64,000 nucleotides of DNA from Heliomicrobium gestii. Lineage in GTDB: Bacteria; Bacillota; Desulfitobacteriia; Heliobacteriales; Heliobacteriaceae. This document shows, piece after piece, positions 14,788 to 23,055 of this stretch. Under the pieces are notes generated by a model. It saw only the letters and a program-made list of their open reading frames with translations. It was not told where the DNA came from and searched no databases. The DNA is taken from contig NZ_WXEX01000003.1 in NCBI RefSeq assembly GCF_009877435.1, positions 248,001-312,000 on the forward strand, given 5' to 3'. How positions within the stretch are numbered: the stretch's first letter is position 1; every line of letters starts with the position of its first letter. Both the position numbers and the translations under genes were made by a program.

Positions 14788-15648
14788 ATGGATAAAAATC
14801 TAGAACTGATTGAAAAGTTTTATCTTAGATTTCTGGATTGCCTAGAACTTGTAAATTATTATCACTTATATCTCAATTTGGGCTTATTCTATTCTGAATT
14901 CTCTAAGAGAAAAAGTTTGGTTGATCAGGTTAATGAAGTGTCCCTAGATCAGCCAACTGAATATATACTAGACGTAGATTCCATTAAACATGTATTAAAC
15001 GCTTTTAGTAAAAATCCAATGCCGGATTTTTTTTCTGGCATGACGGTAATCAATTCAATCCGTGGTTTCACGATGTCAGTTTATGAGTTTCTTAACGATA
15101 CTGAAAACGGAGGCAAGATATTTGAGCAAATACTTATAGAGGAGATATTTAATGAAAACGAGGATGATTTTTTTAATTTTAGAATAGTCTTATCTTTCAT
15201 TAGAAACGTTTTATCACACAATATTAGTTACAATACAAATGTTAAATATAAAGACATTGCCAGTCAAATTCGGTGGATGAAAAATAGAGGAATTAATGAC
15301 CAATTCGTAAGATTTAAGTATCCTTACTCCGAATCTCCATTGAACTGTTACGGGGATTTGCATATTAAGATTAAATTAAATTTTGGTTCATTAAAACCTG
15401 ATGAAGTTTTACCATTCAACTTTTTTATTACGGAACCTGAGCTATTCAAACTTGGATTGTTTTGTTACCACACGATTTTATATTTGAGTAAATACGCTGA
15501 AGATGTTTTTAAAGAAGTGGAATTACTATACATGCTCCCAAAACGTTTTATCAATGTAGGTTTTTCACATTTTGGAAAGAGAATAACGATGAGCCTGAGA
15601 GACCTATTAAAAGAATATCATAATGGTAATATAAAGTTTATTGATTAG
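14788..15648 (+). CDS. Hypothetical protein with HEPN-like RxxxxH motif
   Basis: ATG 14788 is supported by GGAGAGG at 14776-14782; an upstream GTG at 14710 would add 26 residues without a ribosome site. The 286-residue protein is AT-rich, helical and of no family I recognise. Residues 139-144 read RNVLSH within FIRNVLSHNISY, an R-x4-H arrangement in a hydrophobic helix like that of HEPN-domain ribonucleases and nucleotidyltransferase partners. HEPN proteins are common in toxin and defence modules. No antitoxin or nucleotidyltransferase gene is adjacent. Function is unproven; the motif could be chance. Confidence 0.5.
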   Translation: MDKNLELIEKFYLRFLDCLELVNYYHLYLNLGLFYSEFSKRKSLVDQVNEVSLDQPTEYILDVDSIKHVLNAFSKNPMPDFFSGMTVINSIRGFTMSVYEFLNDTENGGKIFEQILIEEIFNENEDDFFNFRIVLSFIRNVLSHNISYNTNVKYKDIASQIRWMKNRGINDQFVRFKYPYSESPLNCYGDLHIKIKLNFGSLKPDEVLPFNFFITEPELFKLGLFCYHTILYLSKYAEDVFKEVELLYMLPKRFINVGFSHFGKRITMSLRDLLKEYHNGNIKFID

Positions 15649-15954
15649 TATGGAAGAATTAATTATATGACCACTACATGGTTCCCGCCACTCATCGGCG
15701 AGGTTGCCTTTATTATACATAGCAGACTAGTTTATGCCGGATAACCTGGGTTGTTTGTGGGGCGGGGAGGGGCAGGCGGTCGAAAAGTTGTCAGCTATAT
15801 ATACATAAGAGAGAAGGTAAGTTTACTGTAATACTCGTTTTTAGACATCTCGGAATAGAGTTTGTCTATAAAGTGCCGGAATGCCAATCAGTATTGTTGT
15901 TACTCTAGTTTAGATCCCCTCTCGCAAGCAACATAAATGTTTGTAAATCCACAT
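15649..15954 (+). other. Intergenic stretch without recognised gene
   Basis: About 300 bases of mixed composition between the HEPN-like gene and the terminator of the broken adhE copy. I see no open frame of interest, tRNA or IS end in it. Confidence 0.4.
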
Positions 15955-15992
15955 GAAAAAATGCGACATCGCCAGTGATGGCGACGTCGCAT
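15955..15992 (-). terminator. Terminator of the adhE pseudogene
   Basis: A 14-base stem (15961-15974 with 15979-15992, one G-T pair, 4-base loop) is flanked on its low-coordinate side by AAAAA at 15956-15960, which is a U-run on the minus strand transcript. It lies just past the adhE pseudogene stop. Confidence 0.8.
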
Positions 15993-16045
15993 CGTAAGCA
16001 TTTAGTAGCATCAATGATCAGTTTGTACTTTTTCAAAACCGCTTT

Positions 16046-18306
16046 TTACGATCCCCCGTACGCATTCATCAAAATCTGCTGCAACTCCGTCATCAGCGGC
16101 ATCCTCGGGTTCGCCGTCGTCGTCTGGTCATCAAAAGCCCGCTCCGCCAGTTCCGGCAACAGGCTCATGAACCGGTTCCGCTCGATGCCGAGTTCGGCCA
16201 GGGTGAGGGGCATGCGCACTTTCTGCATGAGATGGCGGACGGCCTCAATGAGCGACTGGACGCCCTCTTCAACGGTGCGCGCTGGCAGGCCGACCATGCG
16301 GGCGATCTCGGCGTAGCGGCGGTCGGCCACGTAGGATTCGTAGTTGGGGAAGGATGAACTTCGTAGGCCGGCTGGCGTTGAAGGCGATCGTGTGGGGGAG
16401 CAAGATGGCGTTGGCCCGGCCGTGGGGGATGTGGAAGACGCCGCCCAACTGGTGGGCGATGGCGTGGTTGACGCCGAGAAAGGCGTTGGTAAAGGCCATG
16501 CCGGCGATGCAGGAGGCGTTGTGCATCTTCTCCCGGGCCTGTTTGTCGTTGCCGTTGTGGAAGGCCCGCGGCAGGTACTCGAAGACGATCTGGATCGCCT
16601 TGATCGCCAGGGCGTCCGTGTAGTCCGAGGCGAGGACGGACACATAGGCCTCGATGGCGTGGGTCAGCACGTCCATGCCGGTATCGGCTGTCACGCCCGG
16701 TGGGACGGTCATGACAAAATCGGGATCGATGATGGCCACGTCGGGCGTCAGTTCGTAGTCGGCCAGGGGGTACTTGATGTTCCGTTCCTTGTCGCTGATG
16801 ACGGCGAAGGAGGTGACCTCTGATCCGGTGCCCGAGGTGGTCGGGATGGCGACGAGCCGCGCCTTCGATCCCAGCTTGGGGAACTTGTAGAGGCGCTTGC
16901 GGATGTCCATGAAACGCAACCGGAGGAGGGAGAAGTCGGTCTCCGGGTGTTCATAGAAGAGCCACATCCCCTTGGCGGCGTCCATGACCGAACCGCCGCC
17001 GAGGGCGATGATCACGTCCGGTTTGAAGTCATTCATCATGCGGCAGCCGCGCATGACCGTCTCGACCGACGGATCGGGCTCCACCTCGGCGAAGATCTCG
17101 CTGTGGACGTAGATGGAACGGTTGCGCAGGTAGTGGAGGACCCGGTCGACATAGCCCTGCTGCACCATGACCGGGTCGGTGACGATGAAGGCGCGGTGGA
17201 TTTCAGGCATCTTCTCCAGGTAGGCCACGGCGCCGAATTGGAAATAAATCCGCTCGGGGATTTTGAACCACTGCATCTTTTCTCGCCGCCTCGCCACCCG
17301 TTTTTTGTTGATCAGGTTGACCACTGACACGTTGGCCGAGGTGGAGTTGCCGCCGAAGGTGCCGCAGCCCAGGGTCAGCGAGGGCATGTTGGCGTTGTAG
17401 ATCTCGCCGATGGCGCCCTGGCTGGCCGGGGAGTTGACGATCAGCCGTCCCGCCTTGATGCGGCGGGAAAAGGCGTCGATCACCGCCGGGTCTTCCGAGT
17501 GAATGACGGCCGAGTGGCCCATGCCGCCGAAACGGACCATCTCCTCGGCCCGGTCGATGCCTTCCTCGGCGCCGTCGACGATGTAGTAGGCGAGGACAGG
17601 GCTGAGTTTTTCCCGCGAGAGGGGGTACTGGGGGCCGACGCCCTCTAAGCGGGCCAGCAGGATCTTCGTGTCCGGCGGCACGGAGAAGCCGGCCATCTCG
17701 GCGATGCGGGCCGCCGGCTGGCCGACGATGTCGGCGTTGACGGCGCACTTTTCTTCATTGACGACGATGCCCTCCAGGCGGGCCTTTTCGTCGTCGTTGA
17801 GGAAGTAGCACTTGTGTTCGCTCATGTAGCTTTCAAAGTCGCCGGCGATGGCCCGGTCGACGATGACGGCCTGTTCGGAGGCGCAGATCATGCCGTTGTC
17901 GAAGGTCTTTGACATGATCAGGTCGGTGACGGCGCGGCGCAGGTTGGCCGTCTTTTCGATAAAACAGGGCACATTTCCCGGCCCGACGCCGAGGGCCGGC
18001 TTGCCGCAACTGTAGGCGGCGAGGACCATGCTGGCCCCGCCGGTGGCCAGGATCAGGTTGACGCCGGGGTGGCGCATCAGCAGGTTGGTCGCGTCGATGG
18101 AAGGTCGCTCGACCCACTGGATGCAGTGCTCCGGCGCGCCGGCCCGAACGGCGGCGGCGCTGGAGCGCTGGGTGCCGGGGTGGAAGGCGAAGATGACGGG
18201 GTTGCGCGTCTTCATGGCGATGAGCGCTTTGAACATCGTCGTCGAGGTGGGGTTGGTGACCGGCGTCAACGCGGCGATGACGCCGACCGTCTGGCGGTAT
18301 TTGACT
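16046..18306 (-). pseudogene. adhE: Broken second copy of bifunctional aldehyde/alcohol dehydrogenase
   Basis: Compared with the intact adhE at 20219-22855, this copy lacks the first 110 or so residues and the start codon. It has two short in-frame deletions: 54 bases at about 18291, between repeats of GATGACGCC, and 24 bases at about 18148. It also has a 2-base deletion at about 16350 (GGATGAAC against GGACGTGAAC) that shifts the frame in the alcohol dehydrogenase domain; the C-terminus continues in another frame to a stop at 16046-16048. Homology ends near 18306, where unrelated sequence begins. The product cannot be a working AdhE. Confidence 0.9.
16492..18128 (-). repeat. Long direct repeat shared with intact adhE
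   Basis: This 1,637-base stretch matches 20664-22300 at a constant offset of 4,172 bases with no difference in the parts I compared. The sequence on both sides of it, still inside adhE homology, differs at several percent of positions. That pattern fits recent gene conversion or recombination. Confidence 0.8.
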
Positions 18307-18696
18307 CCTACAGATGTATCTCGAATCGGGGCATGAGCGATGGCATTCGTGTGGCGTAAAGGAATGCCTGTGGGTGAAGTAATCGGGAGATGACTTCCTC
18401 TGGTGAACGCCTCTCGATGTAAGCGGTAAAACCGCAGATAATCAGAAATGAAGATTGTCGTGACGATCGCCGTCCGAATCCCGAAAATCCTATCCAACCG
18501 GGGGATGCCCAACCATTGTATAAATTAAAATGAAAAGCTATATGTTTTTGCAAATTTAGTATATTTGCATCGTGTTTATTCACTGTATATCCACATTGTT
18601 CAAGAAATAGTTGTGTAAGTCTATGTAGTATAATGTCGAAAAAATGAGAAAAATAGTAGAAGAAAATATTAATAACAAAGAAGGAAAAGAGAATGA
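18307..18696. other. Junction and AT-rich spacer upstream of the matrixin-like gene
   Basis: From 18307 adhE homology stops. Bases to about 18520 are of mixed composition with an open frame that has no recognisable product; from there the sequence turns strongly AT-rich. No IS end or tRNA is seen at the junction. Confidence 0.4.
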
Positions 18697-18831
18697 ATGA
18701 TAGAATTTACAAAAGGAGGGTATCAATTAAAATTCATGGCAAGGAGGGAAATGGAAAACGATAATAGCGAAGGAGGGATGGAAAATAATAATAGAATTAC
18801 TTTGTATGTTTTAAAGCGATTAAAAAAATAA
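18697..18831 (+). CDS. Possible 44-residue small protein
   Basis: ATG 18697, preceded by AAGGAAAAGAG, opens a 44-codon frame ending at TAA 18829-18831, just before the matrixin-like gene. It starts MIEFTKGGYQLKFMARREME and ends in a basic tail (LYVLKRLKK). Three AAGGAGGG-like sequences at about 18714, 18742 and 18770 lie within it, so it could instead be a leader region with repeated ribosome-site-like elements or several nested short frames. No family recognised; low certainty. Confidence 0.3.
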   Translation: MIEFTKGGYQLKFMARREMENDNSEGGMENNNRITLYVLKRLKK

Positions 18832-18848
18832 GAGGGGTGCGAAATACA

Positions 18849-19388
18849 TTGATTAAATTCTCTATTAAAAAAGCTTTGTTAGGAGTTGCACTGACTGTTT
18901 TTTGTATGGGTATAACTGGTGTCGCTTTTGCTTACAATTTGATGGGTTATGTGTGGTCTAATCCCAAAGGTCTTGGGTATTACTTCGCATCAGGAACTCC
19001 TTCGGATATTCAGACTGCCGCTAGTGAAGGGGCAAACGCATGGAATAATGCGTCAAGCCTCATTTATATTGGCGCCGGTGGATCCAAAAATGTGTATATC
19101 AAAACGGTGTCACAATCAGGTAGTGCCTTCAGTGGAATGACTGATCTGAAATTAGGCTGGGATAGCAAAATCAGTAGTGCTGCAATTACTATTAACACTG
19201 CTGCAATAAGCAATTACACTAGTCTAGAGAAAAAAGGAACACTTGCTCATGAGATAGGTCATGCTTTCGGACTAGGGGAATCAGGAGATCTTTGGGCTTT
19301 GATGTATCCCTATGATTCAGAAAGAATTTATAGAGGGACTTATGTTCCTAGAGATGATGACAAACAAGGTATTGACGCAATGTATTAA
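18849..19388 (+). CDS. Secreted matrixin-like zinc metalloprotease
   Basis: TTG 18849 is taken as start because AGAGGGG (18831-18837) overlaps the upstream in-frame GTG 18837. About 179 residues. An N-terminal signal peptide (KKALLGVALTVFCMGITGVAFA) points to export. The zinc motif is HEIGHAFGLGES, followed by the Met-turn ALMYP. Matrixins have HExxHxxGxxH; here the third ligand position is Glu rather than His. The rest (NAWNNAS, GWDS, IGHA) matches short bacterial matrixin-like proteins. It is 31 bases upstream of an anchored companion protein. AT-rich composition suggests acquisition with the island. Confidence 0.82.
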   Translation: MIKFSIKKALLGVALTVFCMGITGVAFAYNLMGYVWSNPKGLGYYFASGTPSDIQTAASEGANAWNNASSLIYIGAGGSKNVYIKTVSQSGSAFSGMTDLKLGWDSKISSAAITINTAAISNYTSLEKKGTLAHEIGHAFGLGESGDLWALMYPYDSERIYRGTYVPRDDDKQGIDAMY

Positions 19389-19419
19389 TCCAACATTTTT
19401 TTGTTAGGGGGAATAAGAG

Positions 19420-19932
19420 TTGAAAAGAACTGTTATATCAGTTATTGTGCTAAGTTTGCTATGTTTTATAGCATACAAAGTAAACGAACCAACTGTGACA
19501 ATTGCTCATGGAAGTCTCACCATGCGGTATACTGATAATAAGGCTGCAAAAGAAGCTAAATATATCGTAATTGGAACTGTTAAAAAACATATTGGTTTTT
19601 CAAATGAAGCCTTTCCAATGACAGATATGACCGTTGAAATTGAAAAAAGCATAAAAGGAAATCTGAACGGAGAAATAGTCTTTGTTCAGGAGGGCGGTTT
19701 TGATAAAGAAGAGAATAGGATTATTCAAATTGATAACTATAAATTACTAAAAGAGGGTAATAAATATTTGTTGTTCCTTAACGAAGTTCCCGATGAACCG
19801 GGTAAGTACTGGTCTATCGGAGGCCCGCAAACTGTTTATGGCCTAGAAAAAGGAAAAGCCATAAACGCTCACAGAGATGCAGATAATAAAACATTAGCCG
19901 AACTCGAAGACATCATTAATAATAACAAATAA
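19420..19932 (+). CDS. Membrane-anchored or secreted hypothetical protein
   Basis: TTG 19420 follows GGGGG at about 19407. The 170-residue protein has an N-terminal hydrophobic segment (MKRTVISVIVLSLLCFIAY) without a lipobox, so it is either exported or anchored. The mature part contains YIVIGTVKK, a set of beta strands and KYLLFLNEV, a pattern seen in small extracytoplasmic proteins encoded beside matrixin-like proteases. I do not recognise a function. It is in the same orientation and AT-rich composition as the protease gene and probably co-transcribed; it might be a substrate, inhibitor or partner. Confidence 0.6.
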   Translation: MKRTVISVIVLSLLCFIAYKVNEPTVTIAHGSLTMRYTDNKAAKEAKYIVIGTVKKHIGFSNEAFPMTDMTVEIEKSIKGNLNGEIVFVQEGGFDKEENRIIQIDNYKLLKEGNKYLLFLNEVPDEPGKYWSIGGPQTVYGLEKGKAINAHRDADNKTLAELEDIINNNK

Positions 19933-19962
19933 TGCAAAGAGAGACCACCAGTTGGTTTAAAC

Positions 19963-20150
19963 TGCACCCCGGAAAATAGACAGTGAAAGAAAGTCCCCCC
20001 TTATTGGTAGAATTTCAGCGGGTAATCAGGTTACAAATCAGCTAAGAAATCTGCTGAGCAGTTTCGTAAATAAAACCTAACAGGCGATAGATAAATGCCG
20101 TTGCCCCCTATGATAGAAATTAAGTTCTATCATAGGGGGCAACATGTTTT
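19963..20150 (+). mobile_element. Second IS3-family end remnant
   Basis: ACTGCACCCCGGAAAATAG then GACAGTGAAAGAAA starts at about 19969 and closely matches the IS end at 13960. After about 90 bases of rearranged sequence, an 18-base perfect inverted repeat (20101-20118 with 20125-20142, 6-base loop) corresponds to the hairpin near the left end of the other copy. No transposase frame remains. The hairpin may now serve as a terminator for the leftward adhE. Confidence 0.65.
20101..20142 (-). terminator. Perfect 18-bp hairpin downstream of adhE
   Basis: TTGCCCCCTATGATAGAA (20101-20118) and its exact reverse complement (20125-20142) flank the loop ATTAAG. It lies 77 bases past the adhE stop. It lacks a clear U-run on the minus strand but is stable enough to stall transcription. 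It is probably of IS origin. Confidence 0.5.
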
Positions 20151-20218
20151 CTTGATCATTTGTTCAGTTTAGTTCATTTCCATAGCCGTTTTTCTGTTAA
20201 CCAGCCCGCCCCTTAACA

Positions 20219-22855
20219 CTACCCGCCGTAAGCATTCATCAAAATCTGCTGCAACTCCGTCATCAACGGCATCCTTGGGTTCGCCGTCGTCGTCTGGTCG
20301 TCAAAGGCCCGCTCCGCCAGTTCCGGCAACAGGCTCATGAACCGGTTCCGCTCGATGCCGAGTTCGGCCAGGGTGAGGGGCATGCGCAGTTTCTGCATGA
20401 GATGGCGAACAGCCTCGATGAGCGACTGGACGCCCTCTTCGACGGTGCGGGCCGGCAAGCCGACCATGCGGGCGATCTCGGCGTAGCGCCGGTCAGCCAC
20501 ATAGGACTCGTAGTTGGGGAAGGACGTGAACTTCGTCGGCCGGATGGCGTTGAAGGCGATCGTGTAGGGGAGCAAGATGGCGTTGGCCCGGCCGTGGGGG
20601 ATGTGGAAGACGCCGCCCAACTGGTGGGCGATGGCGTGGTTGACGCCGAGAAAGGCGTTGGTGAAGGCCATGCCGGCGATGCAGGAGGCGTTGTGCATCT
20701 TCTCCCGGGCCTGTTTGTCGTTGCCGTTGTGGAAGGCCCGCGGCAGGTACTCGAAGACGATCTGGATCGCCTTGATCGCCAGGGCGTCCGTGTAGTCCGA
20801 GGCGAGGACGGACACATAGGCCTCGATGGCGTGGGTCAGCACGTCCATGCCGGTATCGGCTGTCACGCCCGGTGGGACGGTCATGACAAAATCGGGATCG
20901 ATGATGGCCACGTCGGGCGTCAGTTCGTAGTCGGCCAGGGGGTACTTGATGTTCCGTTCCTTGTCGCTGATGACGGCGAAGGAGGTGACCTCTGATCCGG
21001 TGCCCGAGGTGGTCGGGATGGCGACGAGCCGCGCCTTCGATCCCAGCTTGGGGAACTTGTAGAGGCGCTTGCGGATGTCCATGAAACGCAACCGGAGGAG
21101 GGAGAAGTCGGTCTCCGGGTGTTCATAGAAGAGCCACATCCCCTTGGCGGCGTCCATGACCGAACCGCCGCCGAGGGCGATGATCACGTCCGGTTTGAAG
21201 TCATTCATCATGCGGCAGCCGCGCATGACCGTCTCGACCGACGGATCGGGCTCCACCTCGGCGAAGATCTCGCTGTGGACGTAGATGGAACGGTTGCGCA
21301 GGTAGTGGAGGACCCGGTCGACATAGCCCTGCTGCACCATGACCGGGTCGGTGACGATGAAGGCGCGGTGGATTTCAGGCATCTTCTCCAGGTAGGCCAC
21401 GGCGCCGAATTGGAAATAAATCCGCTCGGGGATTTTGAACCACTGCATCTTTTCTCGCCGCCTCGCCACCCGTTTTTTGTTGATCAGGTTGACCACTGAC
21501 ACGTTGGCCGAGGTGGAGTTGCCGCCGAAGGTGCCGCAGCCCAGGGTCAGCGAGGGCATGTTGGCGTTGTAGATCTCGCCGATGGCGCCCTGGCTGGCCG
21601 GGGAGTTGACGATCAGCCGTCCCGCCTTGATGCGGCGGGAAAAGGCGTCGATCACCGCCGGGTCTTCCGAGTGAATGACGGCCGAGTGGCCCATGCCGCC
21701 GAAACGGACCATCTCCTCGGCCCGGTCGATGCCTTCCTCGGCGCCGTCGACGATGTAGTAGGCGAGGACAGGGCTGAGTTTTTCCCGCGAGAGGGGGTAC
21801 TGGGGGCCGACGCCCTCTAAGCGGGCCAGCAGGATCTTCGTGTCCGGCGGCACGGAGAAGCCGGCCATCTCGGCGATGCGGGCCGCCGGCTGGCCGACGA
21901 TGTCGGCGTTGACGGCGCACTTTTCTTCATTGACGACGATGCCCTCCAGGCGGGCCTTTTCGTCGTCGTTGAGGAAGTAGCACTTGTGTTCGCTCATGTA
22001 GCTTTCAAAGTCGCCGGCGATGGCCCGGTCGACGATGACGGCCTGTTCGGAGGCGCAGATCATGCCGTTGTCGAAGGTCTTTGACATGATCAGGTCGGTG
22101 ACGGCGCGGCGCAGGTTGGCCGTCTTTTCGATAAAACAGGGCACATTTCCCGGCCCGACGCCGAGGGCCGGCTTGCCGCAACTGTAGGCGGCGAGGACCA
22201 TGCTGGCCCCGCCGGTGGCCAGGATCAGGTTGACGCCGGGGTGGCGCATCAGCAGGTTGGTCGCGTCGATGGAAGGTCGCTCGACCCACTGGATGCAGTG
22301 TTCCGGCGCGCCAGCCCGGACGGCGGCCTCATAGACCACCTGGGCGGCGGCGGCGCTGGAGCGCTGGGCGCCGGGGTGGAAGGCGAAGATGACGGGGTTG
22401 CGCGTTTTCATGGCGATGAGCGCTTTGAACATCGTCGTCGAGGTGGGGTTGGTGACCGGCGTCAACGCGGCGATGACGCCGACCGGCTCGGCCACCTCCT
22501 CATAGTCGTCAAACTCGTTGACGCCGATGACGCCCACCGTCTGGTGGTACTTGATGCTGTGGTAGACCGATTCGGTGGCAAAGGTGTTTTTGATGATCTT
22601 GTCTTCATAGACGCCGCGGTGCGTCTCCTCGACGGCCATCTTGGCCAGGGGCATACGCTGTTCCAGGCCGGCCATGGCCATGGCGTGGACGATGGCGTCC
22701 ACCTGGTCCTGGTTGAGTTCAAGAAAACGGTTCAAGGCCGCTTGGGCCTGATTCACCAGTCTGTCAATCGCTTGGGTGACGTCGGGGGCGGGGGAAGCCC
22801 CGTGGGCGGCGCCGTTATCTGCGCCTAGCATGGGGGAGGGATACACCCTATCCAT
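20219..22855 (-). CDS. adhE: Bifunctional acetaldehyde-CoA/alcohol dehydrogenase AdhE
   Basis: An 878-residue fusion that reduces acetyl-CoA to acetaldehyde and then ethanol with NADH. The N-terminal half is a CoA-acylating aldehyde dehydrogenase with Cys267 in [11 protein letters not shown] as nucleophile; the C-terminal half is an iron alcohol dehydrogenase with [26 protein letters not shown] and the metal-binding [15 protein letters not shown] and HGRAN histidines. ATG at 22855 follows AAGGAGG by 9 bases on the minus strand. Monocistronic, ending in an IS-derived hairpin. AdhE often forms spirosomes. Possible roles are ethanol fermentation and NADH disposal, including for the BMC pathway. 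Confidence 0.96.
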   Translation of the reverse strand: MDRVYPSPMLGADNGAAHGASPAPDVTQAIDRLVNQAQAALNRFLELNQDQVDAIVHAMAMAGLEQRMPLAKMAVEETHRGVYEDKIIKNTFATESVYHSIKYHQTVGVIGVNEFDDYEEVAEPVGVIAALTPVTNPTSTTMFKALIAMKTRNPVIFAFHPGAQRSSAAAAQVVYEAAVRAGAPEHCIQWVERPSIDATNLLMRHPGVNLILATGGASMVLAAYSCGKPALGVGPGNVPCFIEKTANLRRAVTDLIMSKTFDNGMICASEQAVIVDRAIAGDFESYMSEHKCYFLNDDEKARLEGIVVNEEKCAVNADIVGQPAARIAEMAGFSVPPDTKILLARLEGVGPQYPLSREKLSPVLAYYIVDGAEEGIDRAEEMVRFGGMGHSAVIHSEDPAVIDAFSRRIKAGRLIVNSPASQGAIGEIYNANMPSLTLGCGTFGGNSTSANVSVVNLINKKRVARRREKMQWFKIPERIYFQFGAVAYLEKMPEIHRAFIVTDPVMVQQGYVDRVLHYLRNRSIYVHSEIFAEVEPDPSVETVMRGCRMMNDFKPDVIIALGGGSVMDAAKGMWLFYEHPETDFSLLRLRFMDIRKRLYKFPKLGSKARLVAIPTTSGTGSEVTSFAVISDKERNIKYPLADYELTPDVAIIDPDFVMTVPPGVTADTGMDVLTHAIEAYVSVLASDYTDALAIKAIQIVFEYLPRAFHNGNDKQAREKMHNASCIAGMAFTNAFLGVNHAIAHQLGGVFHIPHGRANAILLPYTIAFNAIRPTKFTSFPNYESYVADRRYAEIARMVGLPARTVEEGVQSLIEAVRHLMQKLRMPLTLAELGIERNRFMSLLPELAERAFDDQTTTANPRMPLMTELQQILMNAYGG

Positions 22856-22994
22856 CGGATCGAACCTCCTTGCGCCGGCTAGTTCTCTATTCCTTAATCT
22901 TTCCTGGATAGCAAAAGAAATAGCAATCATTTTCTTCGATTGCCAGTAATAACACTCCTGCTGGATGATTAAAATTTTCCATGAAAATAACAAG

Positions 22995-23050
22995 GAACAC
23001 CCAGCCGGGGTCGACCAATGCGGTCGGTTCCGGCTGGGTGTTCGCCTTTT
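22995..23050 (-). terminator. Terminator after the AAA ATPase gene
   Basis: GAACACCCAGCCGG (22995-23008) pairs with CCGGCTGGGTGTTC (23030-23043). On the minus strand it is followed by CTTGTTATTTT. TTCGCCTTTT on the plus strand makes it possibly bidirectional. Confidence 0.85.
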
Positions 23051-23055
23051 CTGGA

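Noticed and set aside
16344-16823. Plus-strand open frames over the two adhE copies
   Set aside because: They are antisense to adhE, repeat in both copies and encode low-complexity Gly/Asp/Val/His sequence.
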